DNA from: Nitrospira sp.
GTDB taxonomy: Bacteria > Nitrospirota > Nitrospiria > Nitrospirales > Nitrospiraceae
Direction of reading: 5' to 3'
Length of the DNA stretch: 13,251 nt
Assembly: GCA_025935475.1 (NCBI GenBank)
Contig: JAICVE010000035.1
Span: 1-13,251 of the forward strand
Shown here: piece by piece, positions 1 through 6,650 of the stretch
Layout of the letters: every line of letters begins with the position of its first letter
How positions within the stretch are numbered: position 1 is the stretch's first letter
Program-made: the position numbers and the translations under genes
The notes under the pieces: generated by a model
Databases searched by the model: none
What the model was told of the DNA's origin: nothing
Seen by the model: only the letters and a program-made list of their open reading frames with translations

Positions 1-112
1 CGGCGCCGGCGCCGTCGGAGAATCCACCACACGCGCCGTCGTCAGCGGCTTGGTGCTGATTACCGTCGTGGACGGCATCTTCGCCGTGGTCTTTTATTGT
101 CTCGGGATCTGA
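1..112 (+). CDS. mlaE: MlaE-family ABC transporter permease, C-terminal end (partial)
   Basis: Only the last 36 codons are present; the reading frame starts at base 2 and ends at TGA 110-112. The visible peptide has a GAGAVGESTTRAVV stretch followed by a hydrophobic segment with an internal Asp. This matches the conserved C-terminus of MlaE permeases (G-A-x-G-V-G-x-x-T-T-x-A-V-V, then the last membrane helix). MlaE is the inner-membrane permease of the Mla lipid-transport ABC system. The next gene, an MlaF-type ATPase, begins after a single base, so the two are surely co-transcribed and probably translationally coupled. Identification rests on a short fragment but is strongly supported by the following mlaF and mlaD. 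Confidence 0.85.
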   Translation, partial: GAGAVGESTTRAVVSGLVLITVVDGIFAVVFYCLGI

Positions 113-113
113 A

Positions 114-893
114 ATGGTTCGTCGAGAATTCAACCACGAGGTTCCAATCATCACTGTCCGGCATTTCACGGCGGGATATGACGGCCATGTGCTACTACGA
201 GATCTCTCGTTCGACATTTACCCAGGTGAAGTGTTCGTGATCCTCGGAGGGTCCGGATGCGGCAAGAGCACGCTGCTCAAACACATGATCGGACTCTATC
301 AGCCATTGAAGGGAGCGATCCACATCGAGGGCAAGGACATTGTGACCGCCCAGGGCCAGCAACGCCTGGGTATTCTGGCCAGAATCGGGGTGATGTATCA
401 GCAGGGAGCGTTATTTGGATCAATGACGCTGTTAGAAAATGTCCGGCTGCCTCTGGAGGAATACACGGATCTGCCGGGAGAGGCCATTGATCGGATCGCA
501 CTCATGAAACTGCAATTGGTCGGGCTAGGTCCTGCGGCGTATAAACTGCCGGACGAGATCAGCGGAGGCATGAGAAAACGGGCCGCCATCGCTCGGGCCA
601 TGGCGCTTGACCCGCCGATCCTCTTTTTGGACGAGCCATCTGCCGGCCTCGATCCCATTACCTCGGCCGAGCTCGATCAGTTGATCATCGGTCTAGCCAC
701 ACATCTCAACATCACGTTCGTCGTCGTCACCCATGAACTCCCCAGCATCGAGACGATTGCCGACCGGGTGATCATGCTCGACAAACGGACACAAGGCATC
801 ATTGCCGAGGGGCGCCCACAGGAACTGCGGGACCATTCCAAGAACCTATGGGTACGGCAGTTTTTCAATCGGCAAGTGGAGGCGGTGGGATAG
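114..893 (+). CDS. mlaF: Mla lipid-transport ABC transporter ATP-binding protein
   Basis: A 259-residue ABC ATPase that would power the MlaFED inner-membrane lipid transporter from the cytoplasmic face. Visible motifs: Walker A GGSGCGKST at residues 45-53, Q-loop glutamine near 96-97, signature ISGGMRKR at 149-156, Walker B ILFLDEP at 169-175 with the catalytic Glu, D-loop SAGLD right after it, and the switch His at 207 (VVVTHE). The signature ISGGM(R/K)KR with methionine, rather than the usual LSGGQ, is typical of MlaF/Ttg2A-type ATPases. Length is normal for the family. The ATG lies one base after the mlaE stop; the next gene, mlaD, follows after 60 bp. It ends in TAG, so TAG is an ordinary stop codon in this genome. 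Confidence 0.95.
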   Translation: MVRREFNHEVPIITVRHFTAGYDGHVLLRDLSFDIYPGEVFVILGGSGCGKSTLLKHMIGLYQPLKGAIHIEGKDIVTAQGQQRLGILARIGVMYQQGALFGSMTLLENVRLPLEEYTDLPGEAIDRIALMKLQLVGLGPAAYKLPDEISGGMRKRAAIARAMALDPPILFLDEPSAGLDPITSAELDQLIIGLATHLNITFVVVTHELPSIETIADRVIMLDKRTQGIIAEGRPQELRDHSKNLWVRQFFNRQVEAVG

Positions 894-943
894 CGCGGTG
901 AAAGCCGCGTCTCGGCGCGGCTGGGCGGGTGGGTGAGAAAGTC

Positions 944-947
944 GGAG
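944..947 (+). promoter_or_regulatory. Shine-Dalgarno site that sets the mlaD start
   Basis: GGAG sits 6 nt before the ATG at 954. This favours the ATG over the upstream in-frame GTG at 933, and the protein then begins directly with a short polar stretch before its membrane helix. Confidence 0.6.
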
Positions 948-953
948 CACGTC

Positions 954-1991
954 ATGAGTCAGCAAGCGAATTACTTCAAGATCGGTCTCTTTGTCGTCGG
1001 CGCAACCACTCTCGCCGTGATCGGCATCATCGTCCTAGGGGCAGGCAAATGGTTCGAACGCTCCACAATGGTGGAAACCTATTTCTATGAATCGGTTCAG
1101 GGGCTCGAGATCGGCGCGCCCGTCAGGCTCCGCGGTGTTCGCGTCGGTCGGGTCGAGTCCATACGATTGGCCAGAGAGGAGTACGGCGTCTTTTTTGATC
1201 CCAAGACCGACTCGTTCCCCTACCGAGGACTGGTCCTCGTGCGGATGTCGGTCCGTCCCAGCGTCGCGGCGCATCTCAGAGAAGAAGACGAAACCGAGCT
1301 CATGAAGAAGGCCGTCGATGCCGGGTTTCGATTCCGCCTGGCCTCGCAGGGGATCACCGGAGTGCTCTATATCGAGTCGGAGTTTCTTGACCCCGAACGA
1401 TACCCGCCGATCCGAATCGTCTGGACGCCGCAAACTCCTTATATTCCCTCGGCGCCGAGCACAATTACGGAGCTGGGTGCAGATTTACGGTCGATCACCA
1501 GAAAATTGGAGCAGGTGGATATCGACACGATTGCCAAAAATCTGGATACCATGATCACCTCCGTGACCCGTCTGGTCAACGATGTTCAGGGCGAGCAGCT
1601 CGGCATGGAAATCAAACGGGTCGTGGGGGAACTGCGCGGCTCCGTTGAGGACGCGAGGCGGGTGTTGGGCAGTCCGGATCTCAGTAAGGCGCTGAAAGAT
1701 TCTTCGGCCGCGATGGCGGATTTCCGCCGCACGGCGTCGGATCTGAGTTACACGGCGAAGGACGTTCGTCACGCGATGACGCAACTGCCCGAAATCACCG
1801 CACGCCTGAACACAAGCTTGCGCCGTATCGATGCCTTGCTGGCCGCAAAGGGTGAAACCATCGAGGACGTGCTGGAGAATCTGCGCTCGGTCTCAGAGGA
1901 ATTAAACTATCTCACCCAGACCGTCGAGCACTATCCTTCGCAGGTGCTGTTCGGCGAGCCGCCTTCGCATTCGCAAGCGGTGAAGCGATGA
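954..1991 (+). CDS. mlaD: MlaD-family MCE-domain protein, membrane-anchored
   Basis: A 345-residue periplasmic MCE protein anchored in the inner membrane. In Mla systems it forms a ring on the permease and passes lipid through its centre. An N-terminal membrane helix spans about residues 11-30. The MCE domain follows at about 38-147, with the characteristic VQGLEIGAPVRLRGVRVGRV segment at 48-67. A long, mostly helical, heptad-rich region covers about 169-322, ending in a YPSQVLFGEPP tail (327-337) of a kind often seen at the end of long MCE proteins. It is much longer than E. coli MlaD (about 180 residues), so the helices may extend the channel towards the outer membrane, as in PqiB/LetB-like or Mce proteins (inference). 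The start is chosen from GGAG 6 nt upstream. Its TGA overlaps the next start (ATGATG), showing tight coupling. Confidence 0.9.
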   Translation: MSQQANYFKIGLFVVGATTLAVIGIIVLGAGKWFERSTMVETYFYESVQGLEIGAPVRLRGVRVGRVESIRLAREEYGVFFDPKTDSFPYRGLVLVRMSVRPSVAAHLREEDETELMKKAVDAGFRFRLASQGITGVLYIESEFLDPERYPPIRIVWTPQTPYIPSAPSTITELGADLRSITRKLEQVDIDTIAKNLDTMITSVTRLVNDVQGEQLGMEIKRVVGELRGSVEDARRVLGSPDLSKALKDSSAAMADFRRTASDLSYTAKDVRHAMTQLPEITARLNTSLRRIDALLAAKGETIEDVLENLRSVSEELNYLTQTVEHYPSQVLFGEPPSHSQAVKR

Positions 1992-2626
1992 TGGCACCGT
2001 CTAGGAAGGCAGCAGGCACGTGCCTAGCCGTCATTATGATGTGTCCCACCGGCTGTCTCGACCTCAAAAAGAGCTATCCGGAAAAGCGCTCGTTTGTCCT
2101 CGACGTGGGCGCACCGCCGCAGGAAACCTCGGCCAACGGCGCGATCGTATTGAAAATCAACAAGCTCCGTGTCTCACCGCTTTTTGCGGGGCGCGCCATG
2201 GTGTATCGCGTCGCCGATCTTCAGTACGAGAGCGACTTTTACGATGAGTGGTTCGTCGCTCCCGGGGCGTTGGTGACGCAGCAGGTTCATCAGTGGCTCT
2301 CCCGATCGGCAGGCTTTGAAACGGTCGTCGTGGGCACGAACCACGTAGAGCCGACGCATCTTTTGGAAGGCACGGTCACCGAGTTCTATGGAGATTTTCG
2401 CGCAGCTCCACGGGCGGTGCTCAGTCTCGAGCTGCATCTGCTCGACGCGATCCATGAACGCCAGTTCTTCCGGCGCACGTACCATCAGGATGTGCCGCTC
2501 AGCGATCGGTCGTCCGATGCGCTGGCTCGTGGCCTCACCGAGGCGTTACGGGCCGTCCTCCTCGACGTGGCCAAGGATATTGCGGCAGTCGAACTCGTTC
2601 GAACACCGAGATCATCCCGTCCATGA
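1988..2626 (+). CDS. ABC-type transport auxiliary lipoprotein (PqiC-like)
   Basis: A 212-residue predicted lipoprotein resembling the ABC_trans_aux/PqiC family, which partners MCE transporters at the outer membrane. Evidence: a hydrophobic N-terminus ending in PTGC with Cys23; a family-like block LRVSPLFAGRAMVYRVADLQ at 60-79, followed by an Asp/Trp-containing segment and FVAPGALV; and alternating beta-strand and helix patterns to about residue 200. The lipobox has an unusual Pro at -3, so lipidation is likely but not certain. The start at 1988 gives an ATGA overlap with mlaD; an ATG at 1991 is equally possible and changes one residue. Position after mlaD fits a lipid acceptor or bridge role at the outer membrane, in place of the soluble carrier MlaC, which is not seen here. 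Confidence 0.75.
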   Translation: MMAPSRKAAGTCLAVIMMCPTGCLDLKKSYPEKRSFVLDVGAPPQETSANGAIVLKINKLRVSPLFAGRAMVYRVADLQYESDFYDEWFVAPGALVTQQVHQWLSRSAGFETVVVGTNHVEPTHLLEGTVTEFYGDFRAAPRAVLSLELHLLDAIHERQFFRRTYHQDVPLSDRSSDALARGLTEALRAVLLDVAKDIAAVELVRTPRSSRP

Positions 2627-3228
2627 CGCGGTGGTCTATTAGTATGGAGGCCTCTGTGATAGCGTTGGATGACCCTCTGTCTAGCATGCAGACGCCGAGC
2701 AGCCAACGGCGACGGGCCTACAGCATTTCATCGATCGTGATGGCGCTCATCCTCACTGCCTGTCACACGCTTCCCGCCAAATATGTCGAGCAGGCCGAAC
2801 GGGGTGTGACCCTCACATCGCTGACGGGTTCCCCCCAGCTGTATCGCGATAAGGTGGTGATCCTCGGCGGAGTCCTCGTGAAGGAACGGGAAGAAGGCGG
2901 TCAGGTGTGGCTGCACCTGAAAAATCGACCGCTCGATCCCAAGTATCATCCTCATCGTCCTGTTTCCCTCGATGGGCCCGAAGCGGGACACTTCTGGGTG
3001 ACCGTCGCAAACCGCCAGCAACTCCCACCCCGGTATCGACAGTGGGCCCGCATGACGGTCGTCGGACGCGTCATCGGCATGACGAATCAGGAACCGATCT
3101 TATTGTTGATGTATGCGCGGGGGTGGGACTACTCAGGTAGTAACGAAGACACCTGGGAAGCATCGATCGACCCTGCCTACGTGCCGTCGATCCCCGAAGG
3201 GCTTCACGGGGAATTTCAAACACAGTAA
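2623..3228 (+). CDS. Slp-family outer-membrane lipoprotein
   Basis: A 201-residue lipoprotein with features of the Slp family (E. coli Slp is a starvation-induced outer-membrane lipoprotein of unclear function). The lipobox LTAC (Cys47 from this start) follows an Arg-rich, hydrophobic signal. Family-like blocks after it: LYRDKVVILGGVLVKERE, a PLDPKYHPHRP segment, GHFWV, and an OB-like VVGRVIGMTNQEPILLL stretch, then an aromatic GWDY. The start at 2623 overlaps the previous stop as ATGA, but leaves an unusually long leader. The in-frame ATG at 2686 gives a textbook lipoprotein signal (Cys26), and the ATG at 2644 is a third option; none has a strong ribosome-binding site. Co-location with the mla genes suggests a role in outer-membrane maintenance (inference). 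Confidence 0.8.
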   Translation: MTRWSISMEASVIALDDPLSSMQTPSSQRRRAYSISSIVMALILTACHTLPAKYVEQAERGVTLTSLTGSPQLYRDKVVILGGVLVKEREEGGQVWLHLKNRPLDPKYHPHRPVSLDGPEAGHFWVTVANRQQLPPRYRQWARMTVVGRVIGMTNQEPILLLMYARGWDYSGSNEDTWEASIDPAYVPSIPEGLHGEFQTQ

Positions 3229-3256
3229 GCCCTCCAGTCTCGAGTGTCTCCTCGGC

Positions 3257-3273
3257 GCCGCCTAGGAGGCGGC
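3257..3273 (+). terminator. Candidate hairpin after the mla operon
   Basis: A perfect 7-bp G+C-rich stem (GCCGCCT paired with AGGCGGC) with a 3-nt loop lies 28 nt after the slp-like stop. No U-rich tract follows, so it is at best a weak or factor-assisted terminator. Its position between two functionally separate operons is the main support. Confidence 0.3.
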
Positions 3274-3313
3274 CTGTCCTCATCCTCAATAGTTCCAATG
3301 GGTTCACCTGTCT

Positions 3314-3339
3314 GTAACCTTTTTCGACTCCGCCGCGAC
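3314..3339 (+). promoter_or_regulatory. Candidate ECF sigma-factor promoter
   Basis: GTAACC at 3314-3319, a 16-nt spacer, then CGAC at 3336-3339. This layout (an AAC-containing -35 and a CG-starting -10 with 16-nt spacing) is typical of ECF sigma promoters; the Caulobacter SigF motif GTAACC-N16-CGAA is close. It lies about 50 nt before the Spy-like gene that heads the operon encoding an ECF sigma factor, so autoregulation by that factor is the natural inference. Confidence 0.5.
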
Positions 3340-3380
3340 TAGGGAGGAGAAGAGAAGGCAGGTCGTGCAAACCATGCTAC

Positions 3381-3386
3381 AGGAGG
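3381..3386 (+). promoter_or_regulatory. Strong Shine-Dalgarno site that sets the Spy-like gene start
   Basis: AGGAGG with a 5-nt spacer to the ATG at 3392. It rules in favour of that ATG over the in-frame GTG at 3365 and ATG at 3374, and leaves a clean signal peptide. Confidence 0.75.
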
Positions 3387-3391
3387 CCCCC

Positions 3392-3937
3392 ATGCACACA
3401 CGTCTCGCACTTGGTTTTGCGATTGCCCTCGGCAGTGCGTTGCTCGCCATGCCAACGGCCTGGGCCGACGGCGGGTTCCGCTGCGGCCAGGGACATGCGA
3501 TGGCCCATCACGGGCACGGACAGACTGGAGTAGCCGGCCACGTGCTCCGGCGGCTTTTGTCCCATGAAGAGGAGATCGGCCTCAGCGATGAGCAGGCCGC
3601 CAAACTGCGGTCCGTGGCGCTCGATGCTGACCGTTCCGCCATTCGGGCCTCGGCTGACCGAATGGTCAGCGAACGGGAACTTCGTGCGATGATGTGGGAC
3701 GCCAAGGCCGAGATGCCTGCCATCGAGGCGAAGGTGAAGGAAGCGGAATCGCTCGAGGCGGCTGTCCGGATCATCGGCATTCGTGCCCATCGCCAGATGA
3801 TCGCCGTACTGACGCCGGAGCAGCAGACGAAGCTCAAGACACTGCGGCACGCGTCTCGGCATCATGAGCGGACGCCCGCTCAGCCGGAGCGCTCGCAACA
3901 AAGCGGTCTGCAGGAATCGGCGACGTCGGCCAGCTGA
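3392..3937 (+). CDS. Spy/CpxP-like periplasmic stress protein, His-rich
   Basis: A 181-residue exported protein. The signal peptide (residues 1-25) ends in TAWA before DGG, fitting signal-peptidase I cleavage. Next comes a short His-rich stretch with one Cys (Cys31, His35, 39, 40, 42), a possible metal-binding site. The rest is all-helical with two LTxxQ-like motifs, LSDEQ at 64-68 and LTPEQ at 140-144, the hallmark of the Spy/CpxP/CnrX superfamily of periplasmic chaperones and metal sensors. The tail after about 155 is polar and low in complexity. It sits behind the candidate ECF promoter and 39 bp before the sigma gene, so it is likely the first product of an envelope- or metal-stress operon. 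Whether it acts as a chaperone, a metal buffer or a sensor cannot be decided from sequence. Confidence 0.75.
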   Translation: MHTRLALGFAIALGSALLAMPTAWADGGFRCGQGHAMAHHGHGQTGVAGHVLRRLLSHEEEIGLSDEQAAKLRSVALDADRSAIRASADRMVSERELRAMMWDAKAEMPAIEAKVKEAESLEAAVRIIGIRAHRQMIAVLTPEQQTKLKTLRHASRHHERTPAQPERSQQSGLQESATSAS

Positions 3938-3976
3938 ACCCGATTCACATTCGCTCGGTCCTTCCACGGTGGTATC

Positions 3977-4654
3977 ATGAGCCACGCTGCGGTGCTGACG
4001 GTCAGAGGGATCATTCGGGGAATTCATCTGTCGATGGCCGATGACTCGTTTCTTGTCGGAAGGTCTTCGCGCGAGGAGAGCGATCTTGTCCGTCGGATCA
4101 GACAGGGCGAGACCGAGCGGTTTGCCGAGCTCATTGACCGGTATCAACGTCACGTCGGCCGCATCGTCGGCCGGCGTGTGCCGGCTGATCGGGTACGGGA
4201 ACTCATCCATGAAGTCTTCGTCAAAGCGTACGTCAATCTGGCGCAGTTTTCGGACTCGGTGCCCTTTGAACATTGGCTGGCTGGCATCGCCGTGCGCACC
4301 TGCTACGATTTTTGGAGAGCGCGCGCTCGTGAGGACGTACCTGTCAGCGCCTTGAGCAAGGATCATCAACGCTGGATCGAGCAGACGCTGTCCTCACAGT
4401 CCGATCGCCAGTTCCGCGATCAGACAGCCAAACAGGAGGCGGCAGATGTACTGGAATGGGCGCTGCGGCAATTGTCTCCAGAAAATCGCGCCGTTCTGAC
4501 ATTGGTCCACCTCGACGGCTATTCGGTACGAGAAGCGGCGCAATTGTTGGGGTGGACTCTCGTCAATGTGAAGGTTCGCGCGTATCGGGCGCGGCAGGCC
4601 ATGCGTGCATTATTACGACACACACTTACGGAGAGTGCTCATGACGGACCATGA
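3977..4654 (+). CDS. ECF-family RNA polymerase sigma factor
   Basis: A 225-residue sigma-70-family factor of the ECF type, with only regions 2 and 4. Region 2 spans about residues 47-117 (ERFAELIDRYQ, then ELIHEVFVKAYVNLAQF and the conserved W at 100). Region 4 spans about 158-213 (LRQLSPENRAVLTLVHLDGYSVREAAQLLG split over the linker and helix-turn-helix, then VKVRAYRARQAM). The start is uncertain: the first ATG is used, but the ATG at 4034 (residue 20) would give a more usual N-terminus, and neither has an ideal ribosome-binding site. The next gene overlaps its 3' end by 14 nt, the normal arrangement for a sigma/anti-sigma pair. It probably directs transcription of this operon from the GTAACC/CGAC site upstream of the Spy-like gene (inference). 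Confidence 0.92.
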   Translation: MSHAAVLTVRGIIRGIHLSMADDSFLVGRSSREESDLVRRIRQGETERFAELIDRYQRHVGRIVGRRVPADRVRELIHEVFVKAYVNLAQFSDSVPFEHWLAGIAVRTCYDFWRARAREDVPVSALSKDHQRWIEQTLSSQSDRQFRDQTAKQEAADVLEWALRQLSPENRAVLTLVHLDGYSVREAAQLLGWTLVNVKVRAYRARQAMRALLRHTLTESAHDGP

Positions 4655-4958
4655 CGAAAAAAGCGTGAACGCGCTCGAGCGTGCATTGATCGACGGCTAT
4701 CATTCGCAATCCCGTGTCTCGCATACGGTCGACGTCACGCACGACGTCATGCGGACTATCCGGAGATCAGCAACGGAGGGCAGCCGGTGGACACCGGCCG
4801 CCGTCTTGGATCAGCTTGTCTGGCGTACCGCGACCATCACAGCGGCTGTTGTGCTGACGGCCGCTGTACTGACAGTCGGCCTCTGGCGGCCGCCAACCGG
4901 GGAAAGTCCCACCTTGGTCGCCGAGGAGCTGGAGGCCGTTCCCTTCTTTGGGGAGTAG
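4641..4958 (+). CDS. Small single-pass membrane protein, probable anti-sigma factor
   Basis: A 105-residue protein with no recognised domain. The first 60 or so residues are polar and probably cytoplasmic and helical. One membrane segment covers about 63-82, followed by a short periplasmic tail ending VPFFGE. There is no HxxxCxxC zinc anti-sigma motif and no Cys at all. Overlap of 14 nt with the ECF sigma gene, the GGAGAG site 5 nt before the ATG, and the topology resembling CnrY (short cytoplasmic sigma-binding helix plus one membrane helix) make an anti-sigma role likely. The role is inferred from context and topology, not from homology. An in-frame ATG at 4605 exists but lies deep in the sigma gene and lacks this ribosome-binding site. 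Confidence 0.7.
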   Translation: MTDHDEKSVNALERALIDGYHSQSRVSHTVDVTHDVMRTIRRSATEGSRWTPAAVLDQLVWRTATITAAVVLTAAVLTVGLWRPPTGESPTLVAEELEAVPFFGE

Positions 4959-4973
4959 CGGATTGGAGGAACC

Positions 4974-5399
4974 ATGACATCTCGACTGAAATTGTGGGGC
5001 GGTCTCATTGTCCTCTTTTTCGCCGGAGCGCTCGGCGGCGTCGTTGCGGACTCGATGTTCCTGCATGCTAACGCAACCGGTGCTCGTGGCGAGCATGGCC
5101 CGGCTGCCCATCACGATCGGATGATGAAACGGCTCACGGAAGGCCTGTCGTTGACGACCCAGCAGCAGGCTGAGATCGAGCCTATTGTCTCGCGCGCGCA
5201 TGTGGCCTTGTTGGAGTTACGGTTCGCGCACCAGGCCGAAGTTGAGCAGATTCTGACCAGAGGCATGGCCGATCTCAAAACCAAGCTTTCGCCGGCGCAA
5301 CAGCCCGAGCTGGACCGGATGTATCAAGGACTGGAACGGCGATGGCAGGGCTCGCGCGACTATTTGGAAGCACAAAAACGCAAACTGGGGTCGCCATGA
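4974..5399 (+). CDS. Membrane-anchored periplasmic sensor/resistance protein, Spy/CnrX-like
   Basis: A 141-residue protein with an N-terminal membrane helix (about 7-30, no clear cleavage site, so probably an anchor) and a helical periplasmic domain. Two LTxxQ-type motifs, LSLTTQQ at 58-64 and LSPAQQ at 105-110, place it with the Spy/CpxP/CnrX superfamily. His41, 46, 47, 76 and 86 and Met50, 51, 98 and 116 are candidate metal ligands, although the CnrX ligand set cannot be assigned with confidence. GGAGGA precedes the ATG by 3-4 nt. It follows the putative anti-sigma gene by 15 bp and precedes the efflux adaptor by 27 bp. In CnrYXH-type systems such a protein binds the anti-sigma factor and releases it on sensing a signal; that role is inferred here. 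Confidence 0.75.
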   Translation: MTSRLKLWGGLIVLFFAGALGGVVADSMFLHANATGARGEHGPAAHHDRMMKRLTEGLSLTTQQQAEIEPIVSRAHVALLELRFAHQAEVEQILTRGMADLKTKLSPAQQPELDRMYQGLERRWQGSRDYLEAQKRKLGSP

Positions 5400-5426
5400 T
5401 GCGCCGGCCAGCCCATAAAGGACAGC

Positions 5427-6650
5427 ATGCCTGACTCCACTCATTTTGCAACTTCTGTCAAGCGAGGTCTCCTCGGACTGGCGGCCGCATGCCTCCTGGC
5501 CCTGGCAGGATACGCCCTCTTGGCCAAGTCAGGTGAAGAGGCTTCGCGGGCCGGGCAGACGCCGGTCGGCGCACGCGCGATGCCGGTGCTCGCAGCTGCG
5601 GCGCGCATCGGCGACATCGGGGTATATCTCAACGGCCTGGGCTCCGTGGTCCCGTTGAATACGGTCAATGTGAAAAGCCGGGTCGACGGACAACTGATGA
5701 AGGTGCTCTTCCAGGAGGGACAGATCGTCCAAAGCGGCGAGCTGCTGGCCCAGATAGATCCCCGCCCGTTCGAAGTGCAGTTGATTCAAGCGGAAGGGCA
5801 AATGGCGCGCGACCAAGCGCAATTGAAAAATGCCAAGCTGGACTATGAACGTTATAAAGGACTGTACCAGCAAGGTTTCGTTCCGAAGCAGCAGTTAGAT
5901 ACGCAAGATGCCATAGTCCGTCAATCGGAAGGGATCGTGAAAACCGATCAAGGGCAGATCGACAATGTGAAGCTGCAATTGGTCTACAGCCGGATCACAG
6001 CACCGATCAGCGGCCGTGTCGGCCTGCGGCTGGTGGACCAGGGCAACATGGTCCGTGCCAACGACACCAACGGACTGTTGGTCATTACCCAACTGACGCC
6101 CATTACCGTCGTCTTTACAATTCCCGAGGACAATCTGCCGGCAGTGCTGGAACGGCTAAATGCCGGCCAGCAGTTGACCGTAGACGCCTTTGACCGCGAG
6201 CAGAAACACAAACTCGCGACCGGGACGCTGTTGACTGTCGACAACCAGATCGATCCCAACACGGGCACCGTACGGCTTAAGGCTGTCTTCCCCAACGAGG
6301 ACGGTGCCCTGTTTCCCAATCAGTTCGTCAATGCGCGGCTGTTGTTGGAGGTGAAGCACGCGGTGACCCTTGTCCCGTCCGCTGCCGTCCAACGGGGGGC
6401 CAAAGGCACCTTCGTGTACGTGGTAAAGGAGGACAAGACGGTCGCCGTCCGGCCTGTGACCCTCGGCGTATCACACGGCGAGGACGCCTCCGTTACCTCC
6501 GGTCTCGCGCCAGATGAACTCGTCGTCGTGGATGGGACGGAGAAATTGCGTGAGGGCAGCAAAGTCGAAGTACGGAACCGAAATGAGAAGTCCGCCCAAG
6601 GCGAGGCACCGTCTGCCGCCGCCTCAGCGTCTAGAGGAAGCGCCCCGTGA
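5427..6650 (+). CDS. mdtA: RND efflux periplasmic adaptor, MdtA-like
   Basis: A 407-residue membrane-fusion protein linking the RND permeases to an outer-membrane channel. It has an N-terminal membrane anchor (about 13-33). The first lipoyl half follows at about 80-118 (VKSRVDGQLMKVLFQEGQIV), then a helical hairpin (about 119-187, with DYERYKGLYQQGFVPKQQLD). The second lipoyl half contains APISGRVGLRLVDQG (192-206). The beta-barrel covers about 215-310, and the membrane-proximal domain runs to about 383. The Ala/Ser-rich tail (390-407) is probably disordered. Length and domain order match MdtA of the MdtABC system. The start has AAGGA 4 nt upstream. Its TGA overlaps the GTG start of the next gene. 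No outer-membrane TolC-type gene is present in the window, so that part must be encoded elsewhere. Confidence 0.93.
   Translation: MPDSTHFATSVKRGLLGLAAACLLALAGYALLAKSGEEASRAGQTPVGARAMPVLAAAARIGDIGVYLNGLGSVVPLNTVNVKSRVDGQLMKVLFQEGQIVQSGELLAQIDPRPFEVQLIQAEGQMARDQAQLKNAKLDYERYKGLYQQGFVPKQQLDTQDAIVRQSEGIVKTDQGQIDNVKLQLVYSRITAPISGRVGLRLVDQGNMVRANDTNGLLVITQLTPITVVFTIPEDNLPAVLERLNAGQQLTVDAFDREQKHKLATGTLLTVDNQIDPNTGTVRLKAVFPNEDGALFPNQFVNARLLLEVKHAVTLVPSAAVQRGAKGTFVYVVKEDKTVAVRPVTLGVSHGEDASVTSGLAPDELVVVDGTEKLREGSKVEVRNRNEKSAQGEAPSAAASASRGSAP
6633..6640 (+). promoter_or_regulatory. Shine-Dalgarno site for the GTG-started mdtB
   Basis: AGAGGAAG within the end of mdtA, 6 nt before the GTG at 6647. It supports this non-ATG start, which gives the conserved permease N-terminus MNPSRLFIMRPVA. 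Confidence 0.6.

Noticed and set aside
3191..3212. Inverted repeat TCCCCG/CGGGGA near the end of the slp-like gene as a terminator
   Set aside because: It lies inside the coding region, has a 10-nt loop and no U-rich tract after it.
3377..4369. A 330-codon open frame on the minus strand across the Spy-like and sigma genes
   Set aside because: It lies opposite two well-supported + strand genes, its protein is Arg/Pro/His-rich with no recognisable domain, and it has no plausible context; it is a by-product of G+C-rich codon use.
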